Positions 1 to 12,539 of a stretch of DNA of 59,319 nucleotides are shown piece after piece. The notes beneath the pieces were generated by a model that worked only from the letters and a program-made list of their open reading frames with translations, made no database searches and was not told the DNA's origin. Location of the stretch: positions 11,581 to 70,899 of the forward strand of contig NQMI01000010.1 in NCBI GenBank assembly GCA_002270565.1, given 5' to 3'. The stretch is from Stenocarpella maydis. Its lineage: Eukaryota > Ascomycota > Sordariomycetes > Diaporthales > Diaporthaceae. A program made the translations under genes and the position numbers. Position 1 is the first letter of the stretch. Each line of letters begins with the position of its first letter.

Positions 1-2689
1 TCTCTAGGATAAAATAAACTCTATATATATAGAACTAAAGCTATCTAATTATATAGAGTACAGCCCGATACTCATGTTTTATTACATCATAAAGCTTCTC
101 AGCAGTAGTCTATAAGCCACTCTTATACCAGACTGGATAATAAACCCCATCTTTCACCTATATCAGGTAAGCACCCCAGCCATCCAAGCTTGCATCAACT
201 ATAAGGATGATCTCTCCCCCATTATAGTTAATATTCATAAGGTAGGGTTTTAAAGTAATTATTAACTTAAGGGCATCCATAGCTTTCTGGCAGCTTTTAG
301 TCTAAATAAACGGAATACCCTTCTTTAATAGGTTAAAGAAAGAATATAATATAATTCCGTAAAAGGGCATCTAAATCTAATAAAAGTTAATTAGGCTAAG
401 AAATGATTGGAGCTAGCTAATATTTTTATAAATCTCCCACTCCTTAATTTTAATAATCTTCTTATTTATAGGAGAGCAGCCTAGAGTCCCATATATATAA
501 CCCATAATATTAGCCTGCTTTTTATACTATTCAAATTTAGCAATATTAATTGCACCACCAGCAAGCTCTATATTAAAAAGTATATTATCAAGGTTCTTAA
601 TGTGCTCTATAATATACCTTTATACCCTAGGAAGGTTATTAAGCTCTTAATTATTATAGGTAGACTCTAGCCCTTTTACCACAATATTATTAAGGAATGG
701 GTGGCAGATCATTAGAATTAGGTTATAAAACAAGCAAACTATACATCTTATGAACTATACTACTAAGTTTGTAGCTCCTATAGGCAGCCCATACTATTAA
801 AATAGCCTGATCAGAGTTATAAAGGTAGTAATATTACAGCTTTTCTCTTCCAGCTTAATCTAATTATACCCTAAGAAAAAGTCCAAGAGCAACAGAACCT
901 GACACATTATAAACTCCTCAGCAAACTCATCAGCAGCTAGAGGAATAAAAGCATCTCTAATTATAACTCAATTAGCCTTAAAGATATTATTAATTAACTA
1001 ATAGCTACTATCCTTCTTCTTAATAAGGAACTACTAGTTTTAGTAGGGGGCATAAGATTCTTTAATTATACCCCTAGCTTCTTGCTCCCTTAATATTTTA
1101 ATAGCAGTCTCCCTTAACACTCTAGGGAGCTTAATAGTTTTTATCTAATATACCTAATAAGGAACTATCTTAATGAACTAAGGAGGGGCAATATCTATAC
1201 TAATCGGGGAGATATAAGACCAGTCCTATATAAGAGCTTCTTCCCTATTCTCCAGGAGGTAAGTAAATATTAACTTTTCCTAATTAGAGAGCCATTTATA
1301 GTTTCCCATAATAATATGCTAAAGGCACTTTAGCGTTAATTACAACCCCCTCAGAATAGAGGAGAATCTAGGTCTAATCTATAGATCATATTTGCTTCCT
1401 CTACCAGCATTAATCAGATACCTAACCCTAGCCTTATAGCTTAGCTTCCAATTTACAGTTCCCTCAGGAACAATGCCATTAGAGGGAAAGTCATCAATAG
1501 GGTGGACTTTTACCCCTACCCTTTTATACAGGGTCCTAATAGCTAAAGCAGTTGTCCCCTTTTCTTAATCCAGCCGGAATTAAGTTACAGGTCTCTAGGG
1601 TGCACCCATCCAAACAAAAAACTACTAATTAGAGTAACACAATAGGATATTAAGCCCATAGATATAGAGAAAGGAGGCAAAAAATTTTAGCACTAGGGTT
1701 CTAGCTTCCTTATCTAAAAGGCTCCCAAGGATATCATTATCCTGGGACAACCTAAAGTTAGTTTTAAGAGGGTCCATTAGGGCTCTAATTATAACCTACT
1801 TCTAATTAGAGAAGTCTAACTAAAGGAGAACTATTATTACCCTCTAAAGAAGGTATTTTCAGGGAACCGTTGCACCTTTAGCAGCAGCTACCTGGAAAGG
1901 CTTCTGGTTCCTCCTCCCCAGCCCATATATTACTTGCAACCCATTAAGAGTAATATATGCAAAAAGGAACCCCCTTAATTACTTAAAAGTTAAGTTTATA
2001 TTTAAAAAGAAAGGCATCCCTAAAAGGATATTATAGGTAGTATTATGCATTTCATCATCCATAATAAAGAAAATAGCCCTTATCCTATTATAGCTAATAT
2101 ATACCTACTCCTTAGTTACTCTAATTAGTACTAGTAATGCTCTATTATAAACTATAGAGTTTATATCTTAGAGTGGAGTATAGGATAACTTATTCCGGCA
2201 GCAATAGGATAAAGAAAGAAGATTTATCTTAGCACCTATATCCAATAGGGCTAGAAGGATCTTATAACTCTCTAAAGCAATCCTAACATTTAGGTAGGCA
2301 GATTTGCAGTAACTATAGTTTACTATATTAGCAGTTTAAGATAATATCAAATTTACCTTATACCTGATAATATGCATTTAATTAGAGCTTAAGTATTACT
2401 TATATCTAATTTTAGATAAAGCAGAGATCATACTGAGTCCTGGACCTGTGGCTTAAGGCATATCCCTATCCAGGACTAGCTTAAAAGGCTACTCATCAAG
2501 AGAGGTATTATCCCTACAAGTAAGGAGCTCTCTAATCAGAACAGCATTAGTCTCACTAAGCGCGAGAATATCCAAAATCAGCATTTTAATTAAGATAGCA
2601 AGGATAGCATCCATAGCCTTAGCTTTAGGGGTCTAGGGGATCAGGGGTCCTTATTTGGGCTTAGCTTTAGTTGATTTTTCAGTTCTACT
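1..2689 (-). mobile_element. RIP-degraded Ty3/gypsy-type pol (protease, reverse transcriptase, RNase H)
   Basis: Read on the minus strand, this AT-rich stretch gives pol motifs in the expected order. An aspartic protease motif reads ALLDIGAKIN near 2225-2270 (family form DTGA). A reverse transcriptase segment near 850-1085 includes IIKESYAPY, FLIKKKDSSY and LLLDFFLGYN. An RNase H segment near 90-240 includes VDASLDGWGAYL. The frame is broken by many TAA, TAG and TGA codons where family members usually have CAA, CAG or CGA, which is what RIP produces. No open frame remains, so this is a dead copy. It is cut by the window edge at position 1 and by an N at 2690. The superfamily call rests on motif order and is firm; the element family is not identified. 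Confidence 0.8.
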
Positions 2690-2690
2690 N

Positions 2691-4405
2691 AGTAAAACCA
2701 TCCTCCTAATTATAATCAGCTTCTAATAAGTTTAAGGATATAATTATACCAGGGCTATTAAGTCCCAAGCAAGCCCAGCTTTAATTATAGCTAAGCACCC
2801 TATTAATATATACTCAATTTACATCAAGTTTATTCAACACAGGCTATAGGCTTTCTATAAGGTTATTCTTAGTTATAAACTTAATCTCCATCTAGGCAAA
2901 CTTATAAACCAAGTCATCTACCAAAGAGTCTTCATTAAACCAGACATTCTTCTAAATGATCTTATATCCCAGCTAATTAGAGTGAGAGAGAGTTTATACT
3001 AATAATTCCGTAATCCTCAGGGCAGATTAAGGCTATAAGTAAGGTATCTTCATAAGCTAAATAAGAGGGAGATAGCAAGTTGCAAGACCAGCCCCCCTCA
3101 TATTATTATACTCATCCTAACGGGAGTACTCCAGTTCCTTATTAATTAGAGAAAGGAGTTCTATCTTAAAAGTTCTCCAGTTATAGGTTCTAGCCTCCTT
3201 ATTAAATATACTTCTAGTAGCTAACATCTTCTTTAGGGTTAATAGCAAGATTCAATAGAATGGCTAGGTTAGCAAGATCAGACCATCATCAGTAGAATCC
3301 AGTACCTAGTTATAAGTTGCAATTTAGTGCTTCCAGGCTTCCAGATCTTCAGCAGGGTAATTCCTCCAGATAATATCAATTACCTTAGATAAATCAGCAT
3401 AAAAGGCAGCATTATGGATTTAGTAGTGGGCCATTAGCTGGCCTTTCTAACCAACCCAATCATGCTCTCCTACAGTAATCATATAAACATCATTAACTAG
3501 ACTTAAGGTAACACAAACCTAAAGGAATAAGCTAAGTACCTAATCTAATGAATACTAGAACTAGTTAGCAATAGTCTCCACTAAATTAACAACTTTAACA
3601 ATATTAGTTCCATTAAATTACAAAATTAATTAAAGCACAAATAGCAAGGCCCAAAGGGCAGCATTTCTAAAGGGCATTAAAGGTATAATAGGCTGAAAAG
3701 CTGCCTAAATAGGTAGCATAGGAGTATAACGCTCCTAATCAGAGGTCCCAGATGGGGTAGGGGCAGGTTCCTAAGGAGACCAGCATCCTTAAGGTAGACC
3801 TTTCTTTAACAAAAGCCCCCTTACCTCATCTACATCCTACTCCCTTCCCCTAGAGGGAGAACCTCTAATAGATAGGGGAGCAGAATAAATATCTTCTATT
3901 AGATAAATAGAGGATATAGGTCCTAATTAGTCTCTCACAATAACAATAGAGGTAAATGTTTCTCTCCACCTTTACGTTCTCAGGAGAGGGCCTAATATAA
4001 GTACTATCCGAAGGTATCAAATGTTTCTCTCTACCAGGGGTCTCAAGAGAAGGCAAAAGCGTAAATACTATTCGGGGTCCGCTAAGACGCATACAGGAGT
4101 AAACAGGTCCTAATCAGTCCCTCACAGTAACAGTAAAGTCAAATGTTTCTCCACACCAGAGCTACTTTCTGAAGAGGCAAGATATAAGTATTATCCAAGG
4201 GTATCAAATATTTCTCTCCACCAAGCATATCCAGAAGAAGCAAAGGTATTAAGTACTATTCAAAATTCACTAAGACGCATATAGGAATAACCAAATACAA
4301 TCTAAGTAAATAATATCAGTATAAAAGGTTACATCAAATACTATAAAGTCTTGCTATAGTAGCAGGCAGGAGCTACTCAACTGCAAGCAACCAGAGGAGA
4401 GGACA
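2691..4405 (-). repeat. Repeat copy 1: gag plus leader of the gypsy-like element, bounded by Ns
   Basis: This 1,715-bp block matches 4853-6567 from end to end with no length change, differing mainly by C/T and G/A transitions. On the minus strand its lower half (about 2700-3700) reads as a degraded retrotransposon gag. The upper part (about 3900-4300) is leader sequence with a roughly 197-bp internal tandem pair; compare the tcagtccctcac-like segments near 3914 and 4111. A 75-codon open frame at 3865-4092 is one of the longest intact frames here and has a counterpart in copy 2. A single N lies exactly at each end (2690 and 4406), so the placement of this block in the scaffold is uncertain. 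Confidence 0.8.
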
Positions 4406-4406
4406 N

Positions 4407-4852
4407 ACTTTAGTTCCTAGATTAGGGTCCTAAATCTTCTTTAGTTCCCTAAGAGATATATCGCCCTTGAGTTTAGGGTAGTTAGCAATTAGAAACTAAT
4501 ATCTCTAAATATAAGGTAAGTCCATCCTTCCTTTTAAAAGCAAAAATTCCAGATAGCCTCTAGCAAACTTCTTAATACTATAATATTTTATATCCCTATA
4601 AAAAGCTAGAGCTATAGGATTAAGCTAGTTAGACCTACCTTTATAGATATCCTCTTAAGAGCTAAGGAATACCAAGTTACTTTCCCACCTAGAAAACCAG
4701 ACTAAGCCAAGCTTAATGAGTTCCAGCAATTTGGAGCATTAGTAGGCCCTATAATTAAAAGAAGTGCTATATCTATAGCACTTTCTAATCTTACCATTCC
4801 ATTAATAGGCTAGCTTAAATATATTCCACTAATAGTCTTTAGAGTATCCATT
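4407..4852. other. AT-rich segment between the two repeat copies
   Basis: This 446-bp AT-rich stretch matches neither flank of the other repeat copy. I see no usable reading frame. It is probably transposon-derived by context, but no motif supports a specific call. Confidence 0.4.
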
Positions 4853-6567
4853 AGTAAAACCATCCTCTTAATTATAATCAGCTTCTAATAAGTTCAAGGA
4901 TGTAATTACACTAGAGCTATTAAGTTCTAAACAAACCCAGCTTTAATTATAGCTAAGCACCCTATTAATATATGCTTGATTTGCATTAAGTTTATTTAAT
5001 ATAAGCTATAGGCTTTCCGTAAGGTCATTCTTAATCACAAACTTAATCTCCATCTGGGCAAACTTATAGGCCAAATTATCCACTAAAGAGTCTTTATTAA
5101 ACCAAACATTCTTCTAAATAATCTTATATCCCGGCTAATTAGAGCAAGAGGGGGTTTATACTGATAATTCCATAGTCCTTAGGGCAGATCAAGGCTATAG
5201 GTAAGGTATCTTCATAAGCTAAATAAGAGAGGGATAGCAAGTCATAAGACCAGCCCCCCTTATATCATTATACTCATTCTAACAGGAGTACTCTAATTCC
5301 TTATTAATTAAAAAAAGGAGTTCTATCTTGAAAGTTCTCCAGTTATAAGTTCTAGCCTCCTTATTAAATATACTTCTAGTGGCTAATATCTTCTTTAGGG
5401 TTAATAGCAAGATTTAATAAAATAGCCAGGTTAGCGAGATCAGACCGTTATCAATGGAATCCAGTACCTAGTTATAAGTTGTAATCCAGTACTTCCAAGC
5501 TTCCAGATCTTTAGTAGGGTGATTCCTTCAGATAATATTAATTACCTCAGATGGATTAGCATAAGAGGCAGCATCATGGATTTAGTAGTAGGCCATCAGC
5601 TAGCCTTTCTAACCAACCCAATCATACTCTCCTGCAGTAATCATATAAACATCATTAACTAGGCTCAAGGTAGCGCAAACATAAAGAAATAAGCTAAATA
5701 CCTAATCCAATAAATACTAAAACTAATTAGCAATAATCTCCACCAAATTAATAACTTTAACAATATTAATTCCATCAAATCGCAGAGTTAATTAAAGCAC
5801 AAATAGCAAAGCCCAAAGAGCAGCATTTCCAAAGGGCATTAAAGGTATAATAGGCTAAGAAGCTACCTAAATAGGTAATATAGGAGCATAATGCTCCTAA
5901 TTAGAGATCCCAGATGGGGTGGGGGCAGATTCCTAAGGAGACTAGCATCCTTAAAGTAAACCTTTCTTTAACAAGAGCCCCCTTACCTTATCTATATCCT
6001 GCTCCCTTCCCCTAAAGGGAGAACCTCCAGTAAATGGAGGAGTAGAATAAATATCTTCTATTAGGTAAATAGAGGATATAAGTCCTAATTAATCCCTTAT
6101 AGTAATAATAGAGGCAAATATTTCTCTCCACCTTTACATTCTCAGGAGAGGGCCTAATATAAGTGCTATCCAAAAGTATTAAATGTTTCTCTCTACTAGG
6201 GGTCTTAGGAGAAGGTAAAAGCATAAGTGCTATTTGGGGTCCGCTAAGATGCATATAGGAGTAAATAGATCCTAATCAGTCCCTCACGATAATAGTAAAG
6301 TTAAATATTTCTCCATACCAGAGCTGCTTTATAAAGAGGCAAGATATAAGTACTATTCAAGGGTATCAAATATTTCTCTCCACCAAGCATATCTAGAAGA
6401 AGCAAAGGTATTAAGTACTATTTAAAATTTACTAAAATACATACAGGAATAACCAGGTACAATCAGAGTAAATAGTATTAGTATAAAAGGTTACATCAAA
6501 TACTATAAAGTCTTGCTATAGTAGCAGGCAGGAGCTACTCAACTGCAAGCAACCAGAGGAGAGGACA
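4853..6567 (-). repeat. Repeat copy 2: gag plus leader, truncated element
   Basis: This is the second copy of the 1,715-bp gag/leader block, in the same orientation as copy 1 and collinear with it. It differs by numerous transitions, for example CTTAATTA against CCTAATTA at the start. It includes the counterpart of the short frame of copy 1 (80 codons at 6012-6254). It continues without an N on both sides, unlike copy 1. No pol follows it on the minus strand, so it is a truncated copy or a mosaic. Confidence 0.8.
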
Positions 6568-7440
6568 ACATAAATATTCGGAATACCCTTATGCTGCTAA
6601 CGCCAGCCATCCTGACCGCAGGGGGTGCCAACAATAGCAGAAGCTCCAAGCTTACCAATCAGAAGGATAGCAGTCGGTAGGGCAGGAACCTCTTTAACTC
6701 CCTACAGAAGCACATAACATTTAGCACCACCATCACCCAACCCAACATTATACAATATCAGATAATATCTCAGATATAGTATTTAATAGGGTAACCAGAT
6801 ATTGCAATAATAACTTAAAAGGGAAAACTAAAGAGGGGCCTAATTAGTTAAACCAGGGCTCTATTACACCTAGTTTACCTATATTAAGGAATTAGCATGC
6901 TGAACCTTCGGGTGCTATATCTAAGGGCAAGAGAGTTTCAGGTAATATAGGCGGTTGGGATCTACCAAACCTTCTTAATACCAGTCCTTTATATCCCTTC
7001 TAAGGAAATAAGCCCTAATTAGATGCTATTAAATCCAATTGGAATGAATTTCTAAGGCCTAAGGATATAAATCCCTTAGTAGCTTTTCCAGGAANNAAAA
7101 AGGCACACGTTCTGCCAGAGCCCTGATCAAGCAACCACCCCAAGAGGAGCGTGGAAGGCAAGAAGAGGAGCCCCTAATGCAATAGGAGAGTTATAAGGGG
7201 AATAAAGGGTGCCAAAAAGGAGAGGCAGAAAAAGAGGGCACAAGAAATAGTTTCACAGTACACACATATATATCTAACAGATACAAATTCACAGGGTATA
7301 AAAAAGATTGATTTTTTTTTTAGGACTAGAAATTTCTCAAAAGCAACGCAGGAAGGCCCCTTCTTATAGCCTTGGAGGGAGGAGGGGGGGGATGCCAAGG
7401 CTGGTTTTCCTCCGGATTCCGAAACATGCCGGTTCCCCTA
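6568..7440. other. Mixed AT-rich segment with a two-base gap
   Basis: The block changes texture at the NN at 7095-7096. Before it the sequence is RIP-like and AT-rich. After it, 7097-7440 is closer to normal composition, with a T-run at 7311-7321 and a G-run near 7383-7390. The 74-codon minus frame at 7174-7398 is short, rich in F, L and S, and not recognised. I call no gene here. Confidence 0.35.
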
Positions 7441-9379
7441 GACCCCGGAACACTAGTTTTTAAAATTATTATGCTTATATATATATTTAATGTTTTTGCC
7501 TAGATATCATTAGGGAAACTAGTTATACTTGGTTTTCTCCCTCATATATTCCTTACATCTATTATAGATATATAATACCCAGGAGATATCCTAATATTTG
7601 TTATATATTGAGCATATATATCCTGCATCTCCTAGCCTTCTATATTTCTAAGTAGGTTATCCTATAGTTTCTTTAAAAGGTCTCCCTATAATCATAACCG
7701 CTATTATATTAGTTCTTGGGGCTAGAAGGGGCGCTTATCTTAGGTAGTCTTGCAGTTTCTTCTACTAAGTTTATAGCGCAAGTATAGCCTAAGAGGCAGG
7801 TTTTCCTTCCATTCTAGGGTCAATCTATAAGAGTTCCTCCCTATTTCCTACTACTAGGGTCCTTCCCTGCTTTCCTAAAGCATTCTTAGGAAACCATCTA
7901 GTAGCTTCCTTATTACTATAGTAAGTAATACAGCTATCATTAAAGCAAGCTGTTCAACTAAGCGATGTATATGCCTTTCTGGGCTTCTGGGGATTCTTCA
8001 TTAGTAGGACAGGCTGCCATTATACCTTGTCTTTCTGATGTTTCTTGTACTAGGACTTAGTACATTATAAGAAGTATAGACTATTATAAAGGTCTTCTTT
8101 ATCAGGGTTGTAGAAGTTACATCCTTTATCCGGGTCTTAGTCTGGGTGTACTTAATACTAGTTGTATATAATTATTCCATAGATGCAGTACTTATTTGCA
8201 AGTTCCTATTGCAGTTTGGACCTAAGTGGTCCTTGTGCATTGCAGGTAGCCATATTAGCTTGATGGGTAGCTTTATTAGCCTATTAGGTTCCTTTAGGTA
8301 CTAACTTCCAGTCCCTATTTTTCTTTAGAGCCCTATATTCTAAAGCGAAGTATCCCATCTTATTATAGTTATAGCATTTAATGCTTTTCTTATCCTTACA
8401 TTGGGCAACATCCAGCTCTATAAGTCCTACATGCTATCCCTACTAGGTGCTTAACTTCTAATACTTCTTTCTTATATTTAATTTATACTTATGCAATGAG
8501 GTTCATTTAGAAGTTCGTTCTTTCTTTTCCAAGCATTATTTATAGAGTCTATTATTAATCTAGATAGCTATTTTTATATAGCATAGAAAATCATTAGGTT
8601 AGTCTATAACTTTGCTAAGTTCATCCTTTACTTTATCCTTTAATCTATAGTAGAATATGAATTTCTTTATATTATTGGTATAGTTAATTTTAATATAAAT
8701 TTATTGGAATTCTACTGTATAGTTGATTGCCAAATCGCGCTGCTTGTAATTCGCTAGGTCTCTTTCTGCCTATTGTTCCTCATTTAGGTCCTAAAATAGG
8801 GACCTAAGGGCGTCTTTATAGCCTTTATAGCTGTTGAAAATCTGCTGCATTTTAAGCTTGTAGGCTTTAAATGATTCCATATTAATAAAGTTAGTTAGGT
8901 AGGGTTTAAATTAAGCTAAGGCTTATCCTTTAAGGAAAGAGGATGCATATATAACTCTTTTTCTGCTAGGCTGCACATCTAGCCTATAGAAGCGCTAGTA
9001 GGCCCTAACCTGCATTAAGTATGCCTGAAGTTATCTAGTAGTTCCGTTATAGGGGGCTGGAGTATTAAGCTTAATATATTCCTTTATTTGGATTAGGGTG
9101 TTAATAATGTTAGCTCCTAAAGGGTGGTAATTTCCTATTGAAGCTATTTGACTTCTATATTATATTAAGCTTAACCTTTTATAAGGAGGCGTAACTATCC
9201 AACCTCATTAACTAGTTCCTGGATATAGGGGTCCATAGTCTTATTATTAGCAAGTTCATCCAGCTTATGGAGAAGGTTACAGGTAGGGGTAGTTATTCCG
9301 GAATCTAATATTATGAAGGGTTCCGTATATAATATTGCTTAAAGTCCATATAGTAATATATAAATAAGAGTTATTAAAA
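7441..9379 (-). mobile_element. RIP-degraded gypsy-like gag with zinc knuckle, and start of pol
   Basis: On the minus strand a gag runs down from about 9302. Its N-terminal part is helix-rich and glutamine-rich. Further along comes a capsid-like segment, and near 8337-8388 a zinc knuckle reading CYNYNKMGYFALEYRA, where the family has CxxC-x4-H-x4-C. Two Cys and the His have become Tyr and an Arg has become Leu, as expected from RIP. Beyond it, at about 7900-8100, a segment with TACFNDSC and TRWFPK resembles the gag-pol spacer of fungal gypsy elements. The start codon position is ATA here and ATG in the right-hand copy (57671). The 5' LTR is at 9380-9840. Confidence 0.75.
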
Positions 9380-9840
9380 TATAATAATTAAAGGGTTCCC
9401 AAGTATGCTAAACCTAGAAGATTAAGGGTTTATATTTGGAATATGTTATTAGGCAATTATTGAGCAATATTATTGACTAATAATGATTACTAGCTATAAG
9501 GCTATCTAATGCTGGGATTGAATACTTAGATTAATAACTGAAGAGTCTATTCTATGAAAACTATTTACTATGGTGATAACTATATCTATATATATGTTCC
9601 GACTCTTCAGTGGCTCGCAGGCTTGCATACCGAGCCATCGAGCCATTGCATGAGGCTTGATACTTCATCCTTCGAGCGGGCTTGCATGGCTTGCAATCGA
9701 GCGTTGCGAGCCAGACCCTAACCCTGATAAGGTGGCGTTACTGATTGGATCAGGCGGGACGACCTTTTCGGGAGCTGTTTCCCGTCCTGCGGGGTTGTCT
9801 TCTGCGGTAGTCAGCCGCCAATGCGTGTTGGCCCATAACA
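9380..9840 (-). repeat. 5' LTR of the gypsy-like element (minus orientation)
   Basis: In the element's own orientation the LTR starts TGTTATGGGCCAACA at 9840 and ends ATTATTATA at 9380; the right-hand copy at 57121-57587 starts TGTTATGAGCCAACA and ends ATTACA. The three LTR copies in this window share a long central segment including the rc of ATATAAACCCTTGAT. About 9700-9840 is GC-rich and less mutated than the rest. Open frames on both strands at 9657-9881 lie within this LTR and are not genes. Confidence 0.75.
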
Positions 9841-10299
9841 TAGAAAGCAGGCTAAACCTAAAACTAAGTATAACCAACTAAGTATTATAATAAAACTAAT
9901 ACTATGATGAAACCCACATACAACAAACCTCAGTAAAATAAGATAACAACTAGCCAGAATATTACTTAGGTAGATTAGGGGGTAACCTAAAACTCTATAA
10001 CCCTAAGGTTACCAGTTGGGCCACCTCAGGCTTCCCTAATAGCCAGTTAAGCTACTTTAGGACTTTACAATTACTAGTAAAACACACTCTAAGAACTACA
10101 GTTACCAGCCACTCCTTTTAACTTAAGACCTAAATACTAGGAAGACCTAAGAAGCACTCAAAGGAATACTAGTACTAGCACTACACTACCTTAGCAACTA
10201 TTAGTTATAGAAAAATAAAATAGCAAGAAACATAATACAACTAGTAAACCCAGAGAACAAGCATAATTACAACTAGTTAAGGAGTAAAATCACGTATCC
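9841..10299. other. AT-rich flank between the LTR and the transposase tail
   Basis: This RIP-like sequence lies downstream of the transposase on the minus strand. I recognise no motif. It may be the 3' non-coding end of the pogo-type element into which the gypsy-like element inserted at 9840. Confidence 0.35.
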
Positions 10300-12390
10300 A
10301 AAAATTAATTCTTAGTAAACAAATTAATAACCAGACGGGCTACCTATAGGCACACCCCTATCATTATTAGTACCTATAATTTTGGACCAACTAATACTTT
10401 CATTCATTAGAGAACTCCAATTAAAAACCCTAACTTCACCCTTAGAGCGTAACTATACCTCCTATATAACTATCCTACTAGCTTTATTAGTAAAGCGCTA
10501 ACTAATAACCTTAACGAACTAATTAGAAATCTACTTCCGCTTAGCCTCTGCCTCCTCCTTCTCCACCCGCTATAGCTCCTCTATATTATTAATTCCCTAA
10601 TATATTGCATACATCATCTTCTTATACTATATCTTCTTCTGCTTGTAAAGATAGAGAATCTTCGCATTTAGTAGCTAGGCCTGCTCCTCTATAACCTCTA
10701 AATCCTCCTCTAACTAGCATTAAGTAACCTTATTTAGTTAGTTAGGGGTAAGATTTTAGATATTATAATTCAATAGGTTTAACTGGATATATATCTAATA
10801 ATAAGTAGACTCTGAATTAGATTTATAGTCTTTACTCTCTTATATAAAAGCAAGGCATAAAAATAATGCTGCCCTTTAAAGCAATAACCATTGGAAGAAT
10901 AGTTTTATACTTAGAAATGGAAAACATCTTTATGGGATGCAATTTGGTAACCCTACCAGATATAATAAATTAAAAAGGCATAATTAAAACCCAGAAGGAT
11001 AAATAAAAAACTTATAGGAGCACCTTTAAAGATAGAGGAAGCAAGAAGGGAGATAATATTATAAACCCGCACCTATCAGCTAATAACTACCGCAGAAGAC
11101 AACCCTGCAGGCCATAGGCCAGCTCCCAAAAGGGTTGTCCCACCTAATCTAAATAGTAAGCCACCCCACTCGGGTTAAGGTTAGGGACCCACCAGAATCA
11201 ATGGGATCTATATTAACTACCTATTAAGCTACTAAAGAGTTGGAATATATATACGGATATAGTCGTCACTAATAGTAGATAGCTTTTATAGAACAGACTC
11301 TTTAGTCGTTAATCTAAGTATCTAGTTCACCTACTGGATAGCCTTACAGCTAGTAATCATTATTAGTTAGAATGAATATTGCTTAACTACTGCATTGCAA
11401 CGTATTCCAAATATAAACCCTTGATCTCTTAGGTTTTAAGGAACTCGGAACCCTCTGATTATTATACCTTTAAAGACGCAAACACCTCAATATTAAGAGG
11501 CTCTAGTATATAAGTGGTATATGCTGGCAAAAAGACTATATAAATTCAATTTAAGAAGCACTCCTACATAAAATCAAGCGTTATATGGCTATAGTGCTCA
11601 TTAATAATTAGTAATTGCCACCTATTAGGGTCCCTTAGCTTTATTTAAGGAATAAAGACTCTTCTCACTTACTTAATAATAATTTTCTTCTCTATTTAGT
11701 CCTTCTTTATTACTATAAATTGCTAGTCATTAAAATCCTTAAGGGCTGTAGGAAGCCATTGCTATTATATACTCTTACCTTTGAATATAATTAAAGGGTT
11801 AAATTGCGCATTTAAAATATTAATATACTTAATATAAGAGGTATATACTTGGAAATTGTAATTTAATTAGCTAATAGGGCTATTATACGAATAGCTAAAG
11901 GTTAGTATACTCTTTAAGCACCCTTTTATTATCCCTCCCTTATTAGTATTCTAATGGTTGCTTGGAGCAATTAACTTAACTATTAATAATTACAGGAGGT
12001 TAAACCAAGACCTAATATTTGCCTTTATTACTACCTTTAGCTGAATTATTTTAACCCGCTGGTTCTTATAGCTTTGAAGTTCAGGGTAACGGGAGAGGAA
12101 TTGCCTTAGCCACTTCCTCCCTAGGGGAGGGTGATTCTCATGAGGGAAGGCAAGGCAGGCTGTAAGGGCCCTTATTTCTAATTAAGTTAACCCAAGGCCT
12201 AGGCTACTTTAGTTGACAATAAATAAAGCTAATTGGTCCTCTTGATATTTAGAAAGATACCTCTAAGGGTTAGCAGCTTTATAATAATTAGTAATTCCCG
12301 TATGGTAACAATGAAGTGTTAATATAGGTATAGACTATAGCCTAAAGGCAGCCTTGAAAGATATACTGTTAGCTATCGCTATAAGGGCAT
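10300..12390 (-). pseudogene. pogo/Fot1-type DDE transposase, RIP-broken and split by an LTR
   Basis: Minus-strand reading gives a full domain series. An N-terminal psq-type helix-turn-helix reads ALIAIANSISFKAAFRL near 12330. A CENP-B-type DNA-binding segment reads GRKWLRQFLSRYPELQ near 12080. The DDE catalytic segment includes LLIINEHYSHIT and VFLPAYTTYILEPLN near 11500-11620. A lysine/glutamate-rich C-terminal tail contains RVEKEEAEAKRK near 10545-10580. The typical family form is DGHGSH and LPPHTTHLLQPLD. Many TAG and TAA codons interrupt the frame. The solo LTR (about 11033-11465) sits just after the FASLK segment, and coding-like sequence resumes on the other side. The family assignment is strong; the element ends are not resolved. 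Confidence 0.8.
11033..11465 (+). repeat. Solo LTR inserted in the transposase
   Basis: This is a plus-orientation copy of the LTR seen inverted at 9380-9840 and again at 57121-57587. Clear similarity begins near 11057 and runs to 11466. An 11-bp direct repeat, ACCTTTAAAGA, flanks the insertion at 11022-11032 and 11466-11476. No internal retrotransposon sequence accompanies it, so it is a solo LTR left by LTR-LTR recombination. The bases 11033-11056 are not clearly LTR, so the 5' edge is approximate. Confidence 0.7.
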
Positions 12391-12510
12391 TGTGAATAGT
12401 AGCTTTTATATATTGCTTTATAATGGTTTAGTTTGAGTGTAGAAGAAGTTTGGTAATAAGAAAAAAAATCCCTTTTTAAGGAATTAAAGTTTTTTATAGG
12501 GGGGGTACCA

Positions 12511-12527
12511 GACGCGAATATCGCGTC
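12511..12527. repeat. Perfect GC-rich palindrome at the AT/GC boundary
   Basis: GACGCGAATATCGCGTC is a 7-3-7 perfect inverted repeat. It is followed by CACGCGT and G-runs of 8-9 bases. It sits where AT-rich transposon DNA gives way to GC-rich DNA, upstream of the pogo-type transposase start. It could be part of that element's terminal inverted repeat, but I did not find a matching partner end. Confidence 0.5.
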
Positions 12528-12539
12528 ACGCGTATGCGG

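Noticed and set aside
9657..9881. Overlapping 70-74 codon frames on both strands
   Set aside because: They lie in the GC-richer part of an LTR.
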